A DNA stretch of 64,000 bases from Photobacterium carnosum. GTDB lineage: Bacteria; Pseudomonadota; Gammaproteobacteria; Enterobacterales; Vibrionaceae. Within the stretch, counting starts at the first letter, position 1; each line of letters begins with the position of its first letter. This document shows, piece by piece, positions 27,671 to 37,272 of this stretch. Below the pieces are notes generated by a model. That model saw only the letters and a list, made by a program, of their open reading frames with translations. It did no database searches and was not told the origin of the DNA. The position numbers and the translations under genes are program-made. The stretch is from NCBI RefSeq assembly GCF_002849605.1, contig NZ_NPIB01000020.1, positions 1 through 64,000 of the forward strand, in the 5' to 3' direction.

Positions 27671-29264
27671 ATATTTTATACATTTCTTTTAGTGTTATTA
27701 TCAAGTCATAAAGAGCCGAGTCCTTATCCATATCCATTACTATTTTAATTAAAAATTCATATTCTTCTCTTTTTTCATCACTTATAGATTTATACTTACT
27801 AATATGAGTAAATAAATTCATAGCTATTCTAATTAAGTATTCATTGTTTGGGCTATTTACACCAAACACCCTCGCCATTTGATAATCCATTGACTTATGG
27901 TGAACATCAATACCTTTTATTGGTTCAAGTGGGTTATATGATATATTTGTAACAAATGAATTAACTTTAGATAAAGATGAAACTATATGAGGTGAATGTG
28001 TAGCTAAAATAAAGTGACACCAACGATAATTATTAAATAATTTATGTAGAAATGGTATAAATTCAGATTGCCATTTTGGATGTAAACTCAGTTCTGGTTC
28101 ATCTATCAATATAATTGAATTGTTTTTTATTTCACTAGCAATTGCAGTTATCATATGAAGATAACACAGCTCACCAGAACTCTTTTCTGATATTTTTGTT
28201 TGAACCATTTCTTTTGAATCAAAAAATGATAGATCATTAGCTGAAATAACATCTAATAATAAAAGTTTCTTTATTGCTCTAAGTGATTTTTTATCTTTAA
28301 CACTTTGATTATAATGATACTTAATGTTTTTAATTTCGTTTTTATTTAAAATCAAAGTATCAACAGTAGAAACATCACAATTATAGCAATAGGATAAGAA
28401 TGAATATATGGCATTTCTGATTATGTCCTTTTCTCTTTTTATTTCATAAGACTCATACTCCATTATAAAAAAAGAATCCACGGTACTATTAATATCAAAC
28501 ATTTCTATAGTAGAATAACTATCATTTTCTCTTATTAATTTTGTTTTTATTTTTACAGTTAGATCAAAATGCAAATCACACTCTAAATTTAATTTATTTA
28601 ATGTTTCATCAACATGATTTGAATTATTAGCAATAAACCTCAAAATAGAATAACTAATCTGTTTTGATTTCAAGTCATTTAAGTTCTGCGGTTTACTATT
28701 ATATGATACATTATAATTTGATGATGCTTTGTTGTAATAAAACTGCGGAAGTTTAATAAATGAACTGCTTATCTGTGACGTAATATTTTCTTCTGGAAAC
28801 TTGTCAAATAAACAATTACTAACACTAATTATTCGTTGAGGCATTGGTACCATATGATGATAACCATCAATCATTAAAGATATATCATATTCTATAATGG
28901 AATCGTCTTTAACTTTTGTCACTTCACCTCTTGAATAAGAAATATAACAATTCTCAGTATAATTAAGGTAGTGAATCGAGCCTTCTTCATTATAATTTTT
29001 ACTTATATATTTTTTGTTGTAAAAAGCTTTATTAGACAAATCGTTATATTGGTATATTTTTGACAACCTTTCATTAGTAGATAAAAATATATTACAGATT
29101 TTACCTAAAAGCCTACTTTTACCAGAAGCATTCACTCCAATTACAACAGAAAAAATATTTTCATTATTTAAAGGAGTATCTGTACAAAGTCTAATTGATT
29201 CACCATCAAAATCAACTTGCTTAATTATCATATTTAAATCACTCGCATCATACCAATAAAGCAT
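27663..29264 (-). CDS. ptuA: Septu-type AAA ATPase (PtuA-like)
   Basis: 533 residues; an internal ATG at 29231 would give a 522-residue product beginning MIIKQ, which is also plausible. Walker A GVNASGKS lies near residue 48. The ABC-type signature KSSGELCYLHM, Walker B IILIDEPELSLHP and the His switch ATHSPHI lie near 365-430. The long insertion between the two halves and the C-terminal helical tail fit PtuA/SMC-like sensors of the Septu defence system. The adjacent HNH gene supports this. No reverse transcriptase lies nearby, so it is a stand-alone Septu rather than a retron. Confidence 0.75.
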   Translation of the reverse strand: MLYWYDASDLNMIIKQVDFDGESIRLCTDTPLNNENIFSVVIGVNASGKSRLLGKICNIFLSTNERLSKIYQYNDLSNKAFYNKKYISKNYNEEGSIHYLNYTENCYISYSRGEVTKVKDDSIIEYDISLMIDGYHHMVPMPQRIISVSNCLFDKFPEENITSQISSSFIKLPQFYYNKASSNYNVSYNSKPQNLNDLKSKQISYSILRFIANNSNHVDETLNKLNLECDLHFDLTVKIKTKLIRENDSYSTIEMFDINSTVDSFFIMEYESYEIKREKDIIRNAIYSFLSYCYNCDVSTVDTLILNKNEIKNIKYHYNQSVKDKKSLRAIKKLLLLDVISANDLSFFDSKEMVQTKISEKSSGELCYLHMITAIASEIKNNSIILIDEPELSLHPKWQSEFIPFLHKLFNNYRWCHFILATHSPHIVSSLSKVNSFVTNISYNPLEPIKGIDVHHKSMDYQMARVFGVNSPNNEYLIRIAMNLFTHISKYKSISDEKREEYEFLIKIVMDMDKDSALYDLIITLKEMYKIYG

Positions 29265-29789
29265 TATTTACATACATGTAAGAATATATTTTGTAATTAA
29301 AATATTGTGTATCACATCGGTTCCTAATTCCTTTTTAACGAAAAACAGACTGAATTTACACATTAAATCAAAAGAAAAATATTCTCTATATATTTTTGTT
29401 AAGTCTTTATTTTAAATGATTTTCATACATGAAAATTATGACTCTACACAACTCTGGTAGTATATATTTCAATATTGCTAAAAATCGTATTCATCAGTTG
29501 CTTGGTAAATCATTAAACTTCATTTATCTCCACTCAACATCATATCGTAGCCCTGTAGTGGAATATTCGTCTTTAACTGCTCCACCTCTGTATATCGTCC
29601 AACCTTGCTGTACCATTTTTCCTTATATGATAATTTCAAAGTTCTGGTTAGTGTTCTTTAGATGCATCTGAAACAAACCATAACAATTCCCTCGCAACAA
29701 CCGCATTCCAGTCACTTAGGCGCATAGTCAAAACGTGTTAAAATAGTAATTAACAAAATTACTTATCACTGTCTTTTACTGGTAGAGCT
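29265..29789. promoter_or_regulatory. AT-rich gap upstream of ptuA
   Basis: About 500 bases lie between divergent genes. It should carry the ptuAB promoter (minus) and that of the gene at 29790 (plus). The only coding candidate is the short minus-strand frame at 29524-29616. Confidence 0.35.
29524..29616 (-). CDS. Possible 30-residue small protein
   Basis: A short frame starts at ATG 29616 preceded by AAGGAAAA and encodes MVQQGWTIYRGGAVKDEY followed by a short basic tail. Composition looks protein-like and the local sequence is less AT-rich than its surroundings. No family is recognised. It could be a small real gene or a remnant. Confidence 0.25.
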   Translation of the reverse strand: MVQQGWTIYRGGAVKDEYSTTGLRYDVEWR

Positions 29790-30641
29790 ATGAATTACGA
29801 GAAAAGCTGCCTCGCTCGCGTGAACAACATCGAATGGATTGATTTCTACACTCTTGAACAAGAGTTCTTTGAATATCTAGCTATAAATGGAACGGTTCTA
29901 AAAAGTGAAGATGGTTTTGAGCCTCAGTATCACAAAATAGAATTTCGCGGAAAGAGAACAATTTACGCGCCACCAATGTATGTGCGATCTGTTATCTCAG
30001 TAGCTAAATCAGCTATTCCTACAATTCGGAAATATAAGAAAGACCTAGAAGCCGCATACAGAATTGCAATGCAGTCTATAAACAAATCATTCAAATCATT
30101 CCCTAGTAGATTTCCAAGCATTGAACCAGATCTATCTCAAATCAACATTTGGAGACAGGCTGCAACTTCAAGCAAAATATTAAAGCATGGTGACGTTGCA
30201 CCCATTTGCCGTTTCTTCACCGATGCAGATAGCCGCGAGAACGCAAAGCAAACTGTTGACCACTTAAAAGTTAATTACAACATTCAAGCAAAACTACTCA
30301 AAAGTAATATGTCGCTTCGAGGTGGATTAAGTACCGAGCCATGCGTCTACGTAACTGCACCAGTAAATGAATTACTATCACATTTTGGTGTGAGTTCTAT
30401 TCGTAGTAGACGAGAAAGCGGTACTCAGTATCGAGCTCATTGTTATGCTGCAGATGAACGAGGATCTTTTAGGATTGGTTATGGATTAGTTATTACCACT
30501 GGCCACCCAGAAATTTATGAGACTGTTCCTCAACGTGAAAGAGCACATAAAACAACATTGATTAAAAAGCCGTTGTACTTTTCTAATATCGGGAAAATTG
30601 CCGGTCAGTTTGTTGAACTGTACGAAGAAGACAATAAATAA
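29790..30641 (+). CDS. Hypothetical protein, 283 residues
   Basis: I do not recognise a family. The protein is soluble, mildly basic (pattern RKYKKDLEAAYRIAMQSINKSFK in the middle) and has no signal peptide or membrane segment. A Ser/Arg-rich segment (SSIRSRRESGTQYRAHCYAADERG, about 208-231) precedes a C-terminal part. Codon use resembles the plasmid core rather than the ptuAB island next door. It stands alone, with a long regulatory-looking gap after it. A DNA- or RNA-related function is possible from its charge but is not supported by a motif. Confidence 0.65.
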   Translation: MNYEKSCLARVNNIEWIDFYTLEQEFFEYLAINGTVLKSEDGFEPQYHKIEFRGKRTIYAPPMYVRSVISVAKSAIPTIRKYKKDLEAAYRIAMQSINKSFKSFPSRFPSIEPDLSQINIWRQAATSSKILKHGDVAPICRFFTDADSRENAKQTVDHLKVNYNIQAKLLKSNMSLRGGLSTEPCVYVTAPVNELLSHFGVSSIRSRRESGTQYRAHCYAADERGSFRIGYGLVITTGHPEIYETVPQRERAHKTTLIKKPLYFSNIGKIAGQFVELYEEDNK

Positions 30642-30995
30642 CAGCCAAGCTATGATTTACGATAACTAATTATAAATGATGTTAATTTTTAATGGTTAAT
30701 GGTAATTAACAGCGATTAATCATCATTATATCTAATTTACTGTAAATCACACTTGTATATAAAATACACTAAGCACATTTCACCCACAACCAAGACAACT
30801 ACTTAAAAGATAATATTGTAATATTTAAAAAGTATTAAATAAATATTACTTACAATATAAATAAAACTATAAGCTACTGTTATAAAGGGGTTGTGAGAGT
30901 TAAATTTGAAATCTACAATATTATTTACATATTACTATAGAGATAAAGCAATATTATTTGTATATTTATAGCGACAAAAAAACAGGTCGCACAAA
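30642..30995. promoter_or_regulatory. AT-rich regulatory gap with repeated motifs
   Basis: About 350 bases without a gene. It contains GCTATGATTTAC at 30649-30660, a motif also present at 36021 and (inverted) at 46516, and several AATATTGTAA/ACAATATT-type sequences around 30810-30870. The latter resemble the dyad in front of the KorA-like gene. The gap probably carries the promoter of the gene at 30996. Confidence 0.4.
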
Positions 30996-31400
30996 ATGAA
31001 AGGTTTGCAGAAAATGCTCGTTCTAAACAAAATAAATACAACGATGATCCCATTTGCTCACGGACTGATTAGCATTGCATCTATAGCAGCATTGTTTAAT
31101 AGCGGTATCTCATTTAGAAACGATAAGCCAATTGAGTTCTTCGTTGAAAAAGTCAGTAACCAATGTGGTTACAGTATTCCTAAAACAATTCTGATCAATG
31201 AACCTAATGGTTATGGGCGGTTTTTACACGCGATTGAAGAACAACATACTAATGAGTTATTTGCGGCTTATGAATTGGTACACATCAACTTAGAGTGCCA
31301 GGTCGAGCTTGCATCATATCTAATTACACTAAAGAGAAGTAAAATCACTGGCAGTGAAATTGAAGATTATTTGATGAAAGGCAATATTTTTATTGCATGA
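30996..31400 (+). CDS. Hypothetical protein, 134 residues
   Basis: No family is recognised. The ORF starts at ATG 30996; a second ATG at 31014 is equally possible because neither has a strong ribosome binding site. The product has a moderately hydrophobic segment (about 20-38, FAHGLISIASIAALFNSG) and is otherwise helical and acidic. A strong terminator follows 50 bases downstream, so it is a single-gene unit. Confidence 0.6.
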   Translation: MKGLQKMLVLNKINTTMIPFAHGLISIASIAALFNSGISFRNDKPIEFFVEKVSNQCGYSIPKTILINEPNGYGRFLHAIEEQHTNELFAAYELVHINLECQVELASYLITLKRSKITGSEIEDYLMKGNIFIA

Positions 31401-31449
31401 GTTATGCACAATTCCTGTAGATTAAAATTGTATAACGTCATTGAATAGG

Positions 31450-31497
31450 CTCTGTATTACTGACACAACGAGGTGACAAGTAATACAGAGTTTTTTT
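31450..31497 (+). terminator. Strong terminator between convergent genes
   Basis: CTCTGTATTACT and AGTAATACAGAG pair perfectly over twelve bases, followed by seven T on the plus strand. It separates the 134-residue gene from the convergent membrane-protein gene ending at 31496. Confidence 0.85.
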
Positions 31498-32197
31498 AGT
31501 TAAATTTCGAGAAATTTGATACAGCAGCGCGTATACCAACCCCACTCAACAATATGATTGGCAATAACCATAGAGTTGGATGGTTATCTGTCGGTGCAAC
31601 CAAATAAATCAACATGAATCCTACTAGTGGAACACCCACCAAGTGCATTGAGATCGACCATTTTAAACCACTATCTCTTACGCCAGTGTAAATGCGTTCC
31701 TTCCGTAGCACGAATCCATCTGCAAACATGCATAACCAAACAATAAAGAACAAAGGCAATGAACTAACAACATACGACATTTTAATGATCGTTGTGAATA
31801 CAACAAAGATTGGAATATATAACCAAGCCCTCATTCCAACTTGCGGAGTTAGCATTAACTCTTTCATATTTGTATTAAAAAGTCCTGACACACCATCCAT
31901 AAAATAACTTGTTACAGATAATGGATCGATCATGTATTTATGCCCTGTTTTATCCAATGATAAAAATTCAAAATATTTGATTAACACTAATCGGCTATGA
32001 TCTATTCCTTTGTCTACAAAGCCAAATATTACAGCAACATACTCCACACCTATAGCTATAATTATTAGTAAGAATGAAACAATAACTATTTCAAACGCCA
32101 GCCTAAATAAAGCACCAATACCACCTGTATAACGTGGTGGCTTCTCTCTTTTTTGTGAACTGCCTTGTTGTGAATTTCCCTTGTTTTCTTGAGCCAT
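31496..32197 (-). CDS. Conjugative element membrane protein (PFL_4697/TIGR03747-like)
   Basis: 233 residues with a Gln/Lys-rich N-terminus and membrane segments at about 32-55, 128-150 and 180-225. The topology and position beside the coupling-protein gene match the PFL_4697 family of MPF_G elements. It starts with an excellent ribosome binding site (GGAGGGTAATTATG). It is divergent from traD, while in many ICEs the two genes lie in the same direction. Its exact role is unknown, but it is presumed to act with TraD at the inner membrane. Confidence 0.75.
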   Translation of the reverse strand: MAQENKGNSQQGSSQKREKPPRYTGGIGALFRLAFEIVIVSFLLIIIAIGVEYVAVIFGFVDKGIDHSRLVLIKYFEFLSLDKTGHKYMIDPLSVTSYFMDGVSGLFNTNMKELMLTPQVGMRAWLYIPIFVVFTTIIKMSYVVSSLPLFFIVWLCMFADGFVLRKERIYTGVRDSGLKWSISMHLVGVPLVGFMLIYLVAPTDNHPTLWLLPIILLSGVGIRAAVSNFSKFN

Positions 32198-32336
32198 AAT
32201 TACCCTCCGTTTACGATTTTCACATAAAAGTTAAATTCATCATTGATTAGACAATCAGCGATTAAACAACTAATCCATGTTGATTTTGTAAACAGCAATA
32301 TCGTTACGCTACGACTCAATTAAAAACAATATTGAT
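32198..32336. promoter_or_regulatory. Divergent promoter region of traD and the PFL_4697-like gene
   Basis: 139 noncoding bases lie between divergent starts. AT-rich sequence with no clear operator; it should drive both genes. Confidence 0.35.
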
Positions 32337-34598
32337 ATGACTGTTGAATACAGAATGGATGGGCAATTACGCCCAATAACCGAATACAAAGCAGCTTTGG
32401 TTAGCTCGTTGGGTACTTACGCCCTAGCTGCAGTTCCTAGCCTTGCTGGTTTACCTGCATCACTCAGCTATACATTGGCTGTAGCTACCGCAGCAATGGC
32501 TGGAACACAGATTGTTAATGGTCGCAAGTTAAAGCGTTATCAAAAAAATCTAACGCGATTAGAAGCGTTCGCAATGACCACAGAAGAATTACCTGTTTCT
32601 GAAACAGAGTTCTATCTCGGCAAAGGTTTTGATTGGACTCAAGTACATGCCCAACGCGCCTATGAATGCCAAAAGCAAAACGGTCGGAAGTACATCAAGC
32701 AATCACCCCTTTATTATAAAGCGCGTGAATTAGAACGATATGCAGCAAAAACAGGTAAATTGCGCCTAATCGCAGACCTAACAAGCTCTGGAAAAATAAT
32801 TAACGGAAAAAAAATAGCTAAACGCCTTAATCGAATAATTGAAAAAAGACCGGCACTTAAACCACTGGCTACAATCAGTAATAAACTCAATTACATTAAC
32901 TTAATTGATAATCCATATGCGCCACTCCCTCCCGTTGGTGGTGAGCCTTATCTACATGGTGTAGGTGCAAGTGAAGAAAAAGATATGTTCATGGAGCTCG
33001 GTGGCCGAAATGGACATACGCTTGTTATGGGCACTACCCGTGTGGGTAAAACCCGTGCAGCAGAGTTATTCATATCTGCAGATATTGCCCGTGTTGTAAA
33101 ACGTAAGATTACTTATCGTGGGTATGACGGTTCAATTGTCAAAAAAGTAGTGACTGAGCCAGAGGCAATGGTTGCAGTGCTTGATCCAAAAGGTGATGCA
33201 GATTTACTTGCTCGTTGCTACTCAGAAGCAAAGCGGCATGGACGCGAGTTCATTCTATTTCACCTTGGCGCGCCAGACGTTACAGCCCGTTATAACGGTA
33301 TTGGGCACTTTAGCCAGATCTCGGAGTGTGCGACCAGATCGACGAACCCGTTAGGTGGCGGCTCAGATAACGCATTTAAAGAGTTCGCGTGGCGATTCTC
33401 TAATGTTATTTGTACTGCTTTATGCCGACTACGTAAGCGTCCTAGTTATGACCTGATCCGTAAATACATCATGGATATGGAAGTGCTGTATCTGGAATAC
33501 TGTAAAATGCTGATGGTTGAGCTAGAAATTGAAAACTGGCAAGAACTACACGAAGACTTGAAGCAAACAATGAAAGGTATTCCAGCGTCATTAAAGGCAA
33601 TGTCACGCGAATCTTTAGCTTTTTATATGCTTATTAAAGAACAGCAAGAAGCCGGTAATATGAAAGATGATCCGGTATATGAAGCTGTACTTAACGCTGT
33701 CCGTTATGACCCAAGTTACTTCTCTAAAATTACAGCTAGTTACTTACCGTTCCTTGAAAAGCTATGTAGCGGTGACAACTTAAAAGTATTGTCTCCCAAC
33801 TATGATGACTTAGATGATCCTCGCCCTGTTTTCGATTGGACTCAAGCAGCACGTAAACGTGCCGTTGTTTATTGTGGTTTCGATGCCATGACAAACCGTG
33901 ACGTAGCTAGTGCATGTTCAAACGCCATGCTCTCTGACCTACTGAGCTTATCCGGTAAAATATATAAGTCAGGCATTAACTATGGTGTAGATGGTTGTTT
34001 ATCAACTGAAAAACCTGTTTGTTATTTGCATCTTGACGAAGCAAACGAAATGGTTGGTGAAGAATTTATGCCAATTTTGAACAAAGCTGGTGGTTCAGGT
34101 ATGCGCGTAACTGCTTATACACAATCAAGACAGGATCTTACAGTTAAACTTAATGACAGAGCCAAAGCGGAGGTATTGGAGTCTAACTTCAACACCTTAA
34201 TAATGTTCCGTGTCAAAACCGAAGATACAGCTAAGTTATTCACCGATCAGCTACCAGAAGTAGACCTGTATGACACAAAAATACAAAACGGTGTCACACC
34301 TGATTCTGGAATTATAGATGATGGATTGGACACTAAAGTATTTTCAACTCGCGTTAGTGATTCTGTTGGTACAGCCAAAACCCAAAAACTCATTACACCA
34401 GATCAGATCATAGCCCTCCCCAAAGGACAGGCATTTTGTATTGTCGAGGGTTCAAGAGTTATCAAGGTACGATTCCCGTTACCAAAAGAGAGCGCATCCA
34501 CACTACCACCTGATATTGAATCACTATGTTCAGCTATGCGAACCAAATACAACTCATATGACGGGTGGTGGAATGAACCAACGTCACATGTTCAATAA
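32337..34598 (+). CDS. traD: Type IV coupling protein TraD (SXT-type)
   Basis: 753 residues. N-terminal hydrophobic segments lie at about 18-60. Walker A MGTTRVGKTRAAE is at about 231-243, the Walker B-like CYLHLDEANEMVG near 563-575, and the Gln/Arg motif YTQSRQDL follows near 598. It docks the relaxosome to the mating pore and pumps DNA, using ATP at the inner membrane. Length and the insert between the ATPase motifs fit SXT/ICE TraD (VirD4 superfamily). The presumed relaxase partner is not in the window. Confidence 0.9.
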   Translation: MTVEYRMDGQLRPITEYKAALVSSLGTYALAAVPSLAGLPASLSYTLAVATAAMAGTQIVNGRKLKRYQKNLTRLEAFAMTTEELPVSETEFYLGKGFDWTQVHAQRAYECQKQNGRKYIKQSPLYYKARELERYAAKTGKLRLIADLTSSGKIINGKKIAKRLNRIIEKRPALKPLATISNKLNYINLIDNPYAPLPPVGGEPYLHGVGASEEKDMFMELGGRNGHTLVMGTTRVGKTRAAELFISADIARVVKRKITYRGYDGSIVKKVVTEPEAMVAVLDPKGDADLLARCYSEAKRHGREFILFHLGAPDVTARYNGIGHFSQISECATRSTNPLGGGSDNAFKEFAWRFSNVICTALCRLRKRPSYDLIRKYIMDMEVLYLEYCKMLMVELEIENWQELHEDLKQTMKGIPASLKAMSRESLAFYMLIKEQQEAGNMKDDPVYEAVLNAVRYDPSYFSKITASYLPFLEKLCSGDNLKVLSPNYDDLDDPRPVFDWTQAARKRAVVYCGFDAMTNRDVASACSNAMLSDLLSLSGKIYKSGINYGVDGCLSTEKPVCYLHLDEANEMVGEEFMPILNKAGGSGMRVTAYTQSRQDLTVKLNDRAKAEVLESNFNTLIMFRVKTEDTAKLFTDQLPEVDLYDTKIQNGVTPDSGIIDDGLDTKVFSTRVSDSVGTAKTQKLITPDQIIALPKGQAFCIVEGSRVIKVRFPLPKESASTLPPDIESLCSAMRTKYNSYDGWWNEPTSHVQ

Positions 34599-34640
34599 AG
34601 TAAACTTGTAATAATCAAAAATAACATTCAGGAATAGATT

Positions 34641-34901
34641 TTGAAAATAACAAAAACAATTACCTCTCTATTTGTTTGCATTCTGCTTTCAGCATGTAGC
34701 ACCCCTGCTGAACATAGTGAGAGGATCAATACTAAAATAAACGAAGATAACCATATAGTAAAAGACCTTGAAGTGACCTATTTAGTTTCTTCCGATAAAT
34801 GCATTAAGTTCTCACAGTCAATAGTGGAAATTAAAAATCTAAATAGCAATAAACCCATACCTAAGTATTTATTGAGCCACGAACGAATTAATTGCCCTTA
34901 A
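34641..34901 (+). CDS. Small lipoprotein
   Basis: 86 residues. The start is a TTG at 34641 preceded by CAGGAAT at a good distance. A signal sequence with lipobox LSAC (Cys19) precedes a short polar domain with two more cysteines. It is the last gene after traD, followed by a clear terminator. Small lipoproteins in this position can act in entry exclusion, but that is only a guess from context. Confidence 0.6.
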   Translation: MKITKTITSLFVCILLSACSTPAEHSERINTKINEDNHIVKDLEVTYLVSSDKCIKFSQSIVEIKNLNSNKPIPKYLLSHERINCP

Positions 34902-34929
34902 TAAACCATTCATAAAATATTCATTAAGA

Positions 34930-34957
34930 CCGCTCTTTAAAAGGCGGTTTTTTTATT
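34930..34957 (+). terminator. Terminator after the traD unit
   Basis: ACCGC and GCGGT arms with a ten-base spacer are followed by TTTTTTTATT. It lies 29 bases after the lipoprotein stop. Confidence 0.75.
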
Positions 34958-35249
34958 GATTAATCACCATTGCCAGCTAGTAGCTATTTGAAAAATCAAG
35001 ATAAAAAATAATTACACATATTAATAGTTACAAATCAATTAGTTGATACATTTCAACAAATAAACCATTACTTTCTTATACCCCATCAAATATTTACTAC
35101 AAGAATGAATACCCACCCAGCATTACCACATATCGCCTATCTATATATTCAAAAAAAGTTTTTTAAATATTTCAAGTTTATCCAAAAACAATATAGGTAA
35201 AACTTAATACAAATCAACATTCACGATAAAATACCACTAGTACATCATT
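34958..35249 (+). promoter_or_regulatory. AT-rich gap before the 243-residue gene
   Basis: About 290 bases of AT-rich noncoding DNA. It probably holds the promoter of the downstream gene. No repeat or palindrome stands out. Confidence 0.3.
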
Positions 35250-35981
35250 ATGAGAATCACGATGCAGCCACTAATACTTATTGACGATGATGAAATTGAT
35301 CGCGTTCTAAATATGTCATTACTAGAAACATTTGGCATTAGCACTACGAACAACAAAACACTAGCTCGACAGGTGTTCTATTCAACATTCAAATATACAA
35401 ACCGACTCATTGGCCTAGCAAATAAATATGGCTACAAACTAGAAGTTAAAGCCGTAAACCCTAAAAATTCCAAATATGAGCCAGGGGAACGTTATAGAAT
35501 TTCATTGAGTTATAAAGTGATAGGAATTGATCCAAAAGAAGTATCGCCAGAGTTCAAAGCAGAGCTAAAAACAGAACAGTTACGCTTCGCACAAGAATCA
35601 CTTTATCAACAAGTGCGTTTAGAGAATGAATTATTCGTAGAACGACTAGCGGTAAAATTAAATAGATTTAAACGATTAAATGATCTTATGTCTTTAAACA
35701 CTATCGCTGAAATGAGTGCAGAATGCTTTTCACGCAATAGTAAAAAAGCAAAACCACGGATGATCTGTAGAAAGTATCTAAGACAATACCTCAGCAATCC
35801 AAATCGTGTAGCTAGTGCCAAAAAGCAATTTGAATCAAGCCCGTTATTTGTTGAGTTTAGATCTAACTTCATTGCCGAAATTCAAAGGCTATCTGTACTA
35901 CTGGATATTTCATTTATTGAGTTCAAATACCAGACAGTAAAATACATAGAGGATCAAATTAAGCAACAAAAGGTAATTTAA
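35250..35981 (+). CDS. Hypothetical protein next to the origin
   Basis: 243 residues and not recognised. It is highly charged and mostly helical, starting LILIDDDEIDRVLN and ending in a basic tail. A stretch SRNSKKAKPRMICRKYLRQYL (about 164-184) is strongly basic and could contact nucleic acid. A second ATG at 35262 would shorten it by four residues. It is a monocistron with its own terminator, immediately before the replication origin. A role in replication or copy control is possible but not shown. Confidence 0.6.
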   Translation: MRITMQPLILIDDDEIDRVLNMSLLETFGISTTNNKTLARQVFYSTFKYTNRLIGLANKYGYKLEVKAVNPKNSKYEPGERYRISLSYKVIGIDPKEVSPEFKAELKTEQLRFAQESLYQQVRLENELFVERLAVKLNRFKRLNDLMSLNTIAEMSAECFSRNSKKAKPRMICRKYLRQYLSNPNRVASAKKQFESSPLFVEFRSNFIAEIQRLSVLLDISFIEFKYQTVKYIEDQIKQQKVI

Positions 35982-35982
35982 A

Positions 35983-36004
35983 AAAGAGCTTCGGCTCTTT
36001 TTTT
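35983..36004 (+). terminator. Terminator with UUCG tetraloop
   Basis: AAAGAGC and GCTCTTT enclose TTCG and are followed by TTTT. It begins directly after the stop codon of the 243-residue gene. Confidence 0.85.
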
Positions 36005-36429
36005 GAACGTAAAATATACAGCCATGATTTATGAATAATCATGATTATTTAGATATACTTATCAAAAACCGCAAATATTGATGTTAATTTATTATTTTCA
36101 GTTATCCATCACTTTTAAAGTTAATCGTATACGCTGACGACTTCACGATTAACTTTAAGTAACAACTTCTCCTGCGCCACACCATCAAACATGCCATACG
36201 AACGCCTCAATCGCTCTGTACAAGTCCCAAAGCTCTTATCTCGACAGGTAGTTCAGATTATCGTTAAAAGCCTTACATCACGCTACAGGCTGATCTTATC
36301 ATTCACTTCAAACTGAAAAGATCACGCGCCGTAGTCACTTCCCATATAGCTCTAAAACGCCCCGAGAATAAACCTAAGGCTTTATTGCCCCAATTACCCT
36401 ATCAAGTTAGCACTATCTTATTGGTGGCT
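36005..36429. other. Noncoding region between terminator and origin
   Basis: About 425 bases without a credible gene. GCCATGATTTATG at 36021 followed by ATAATCATGATTATTTAG forms an imperfect palindrome (CATGATTAT/ATAATCATG) and recurs as a motif elsewhere in the window. A structured RNA or copy-control element cannot be excluded. Confidence 0.35.
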
Positions 36430-36720
36430 CTTAGAATCGCTTACAGGGGATAATTTAAGAAAAGATCGGTAATTGATCTTTTAAGATCCAATTCAGGATC
36501 TTCTGTTGGGATCGTGTTTGTATAACTAGTTCGCAGTGTGTTTTTATTTTTGCTGTTTTAAATTTTAAAAAAATGGCTCTAAAGATCTTTTATTTATTTT
36601 TACTTTAAACTTTAACGCTTTAATACTTTAGGTACTTTAGGCTTTACTTTAAGCTTTACTTTACACTTTAAGCTTTGTCTGATTTTAAGTTACTGATTAA
36701 TATTTGAAATAAGGCAATAT

Positions 36721-36929
36721 ACAGCAACAAGATCCCGTTGAATAGCAACAAGATCCCGTTGAACAGCAACAGAATCCCGTAGATACAGCAACAGAATCCC
36801 GTAGATACAGCAACAGAATCCCGTGATACAGCAACAGAATCCCGCGATACAGCAACAGAATCCCGTGATACAGCAACAGAATCCCGTTGAACAGCAACAG
36901 AATCCCGAAGATACAGCAACAAAATCCCG
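36721..36929 (+). repeat. Ten tandem replication iterons
   Basis: Ten copies of a 17-base core (ACAGCAACARAATCCCG) start near 36721, 36743, 36763, 36785, 36807, 36828, 36849, 36870, 36891 and 36913. The period is 21-22 bases (two helical turns), which places all copies on one face of the DNA. The first two carry AAGATCCCG instead of AGAATCCCG, and copy 10 has AAAATCCCG. They are the expected binding sites of the initiator. Confidence 0.9.
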
Positions 36930-36980
36930 TAATTTAGGGTGATAAATACCCTTGTTGGTTTTATTTTAACCGTTACCGCA

Positions 36981-36989
36981 TGTGGATAA
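36981..36989 (-). promoter_or_regulatory. DnaA box
   Basis: TGTGGATAA, the exact complement of the consensus TTATCCACA, lies about 50 bases after the last tandem iteron. It would recruit the host DnaA. Confidence 0.8.
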
Positions 36990-36999
36990 TGAAAAAACA

Positions 37000-37272
37000 T
37001 AGCAACAAAATATCGTGGTTATTCATTAATTCCCTCTCGAAACGAAAATACAGCAACAAAATCCCGAAACTTGATGCAATCAAAAACAAAAAACGGTCAT
37101 ATTTTCCGATAGTGCTCACAAAAAACACTAGGAATAGGCCAAAGAAAGATACAGCAACAAAATCCCGAAAATATAATCCTTGTAGGGGTGAAAAATCAGC
37201 GGTAGATCACTTGTTGTTCAAAAAACAAGCGGTTGTTTTAGTGGGGCTGTCAAATACAGCAACAAAATCCCG
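37000..37272 (+). repeat. Four dispersed iteron copies
   Basis: Further iteron cores lie at about 37001 (degenerate, ...ACAAAATATCG), 37050-37066, 37151-37167 and 37256-37272, all with the AAAATCCCG variant. The last three are about 100 bases apart. Their wide spacing upstream of the initiator gene suggests an incompatibility or autoregulatory role, as for the distal iterons of other plasmids. Confidence 0.75.

Noticed and set aside
29429-29671. 80-codon plus-strand ORF
   Set aside because: No ribosome binding site and no protein-like pattern; a short minus-strand frame in the same place looks slightly better but is also weak.
27011-29789. Retron carrying PtuA and PtuB
   Set aside because: No reverse transcriptase and no msr/msd-like inverted repeats were found on either side of the pair.
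36668-37000. Minus-strand ORFs of 66 and 110 codons across the origin
   Set aside because: They are read through the iteron repeats and give low-complexity repeated peptides; the repeat unit explains the open frames.
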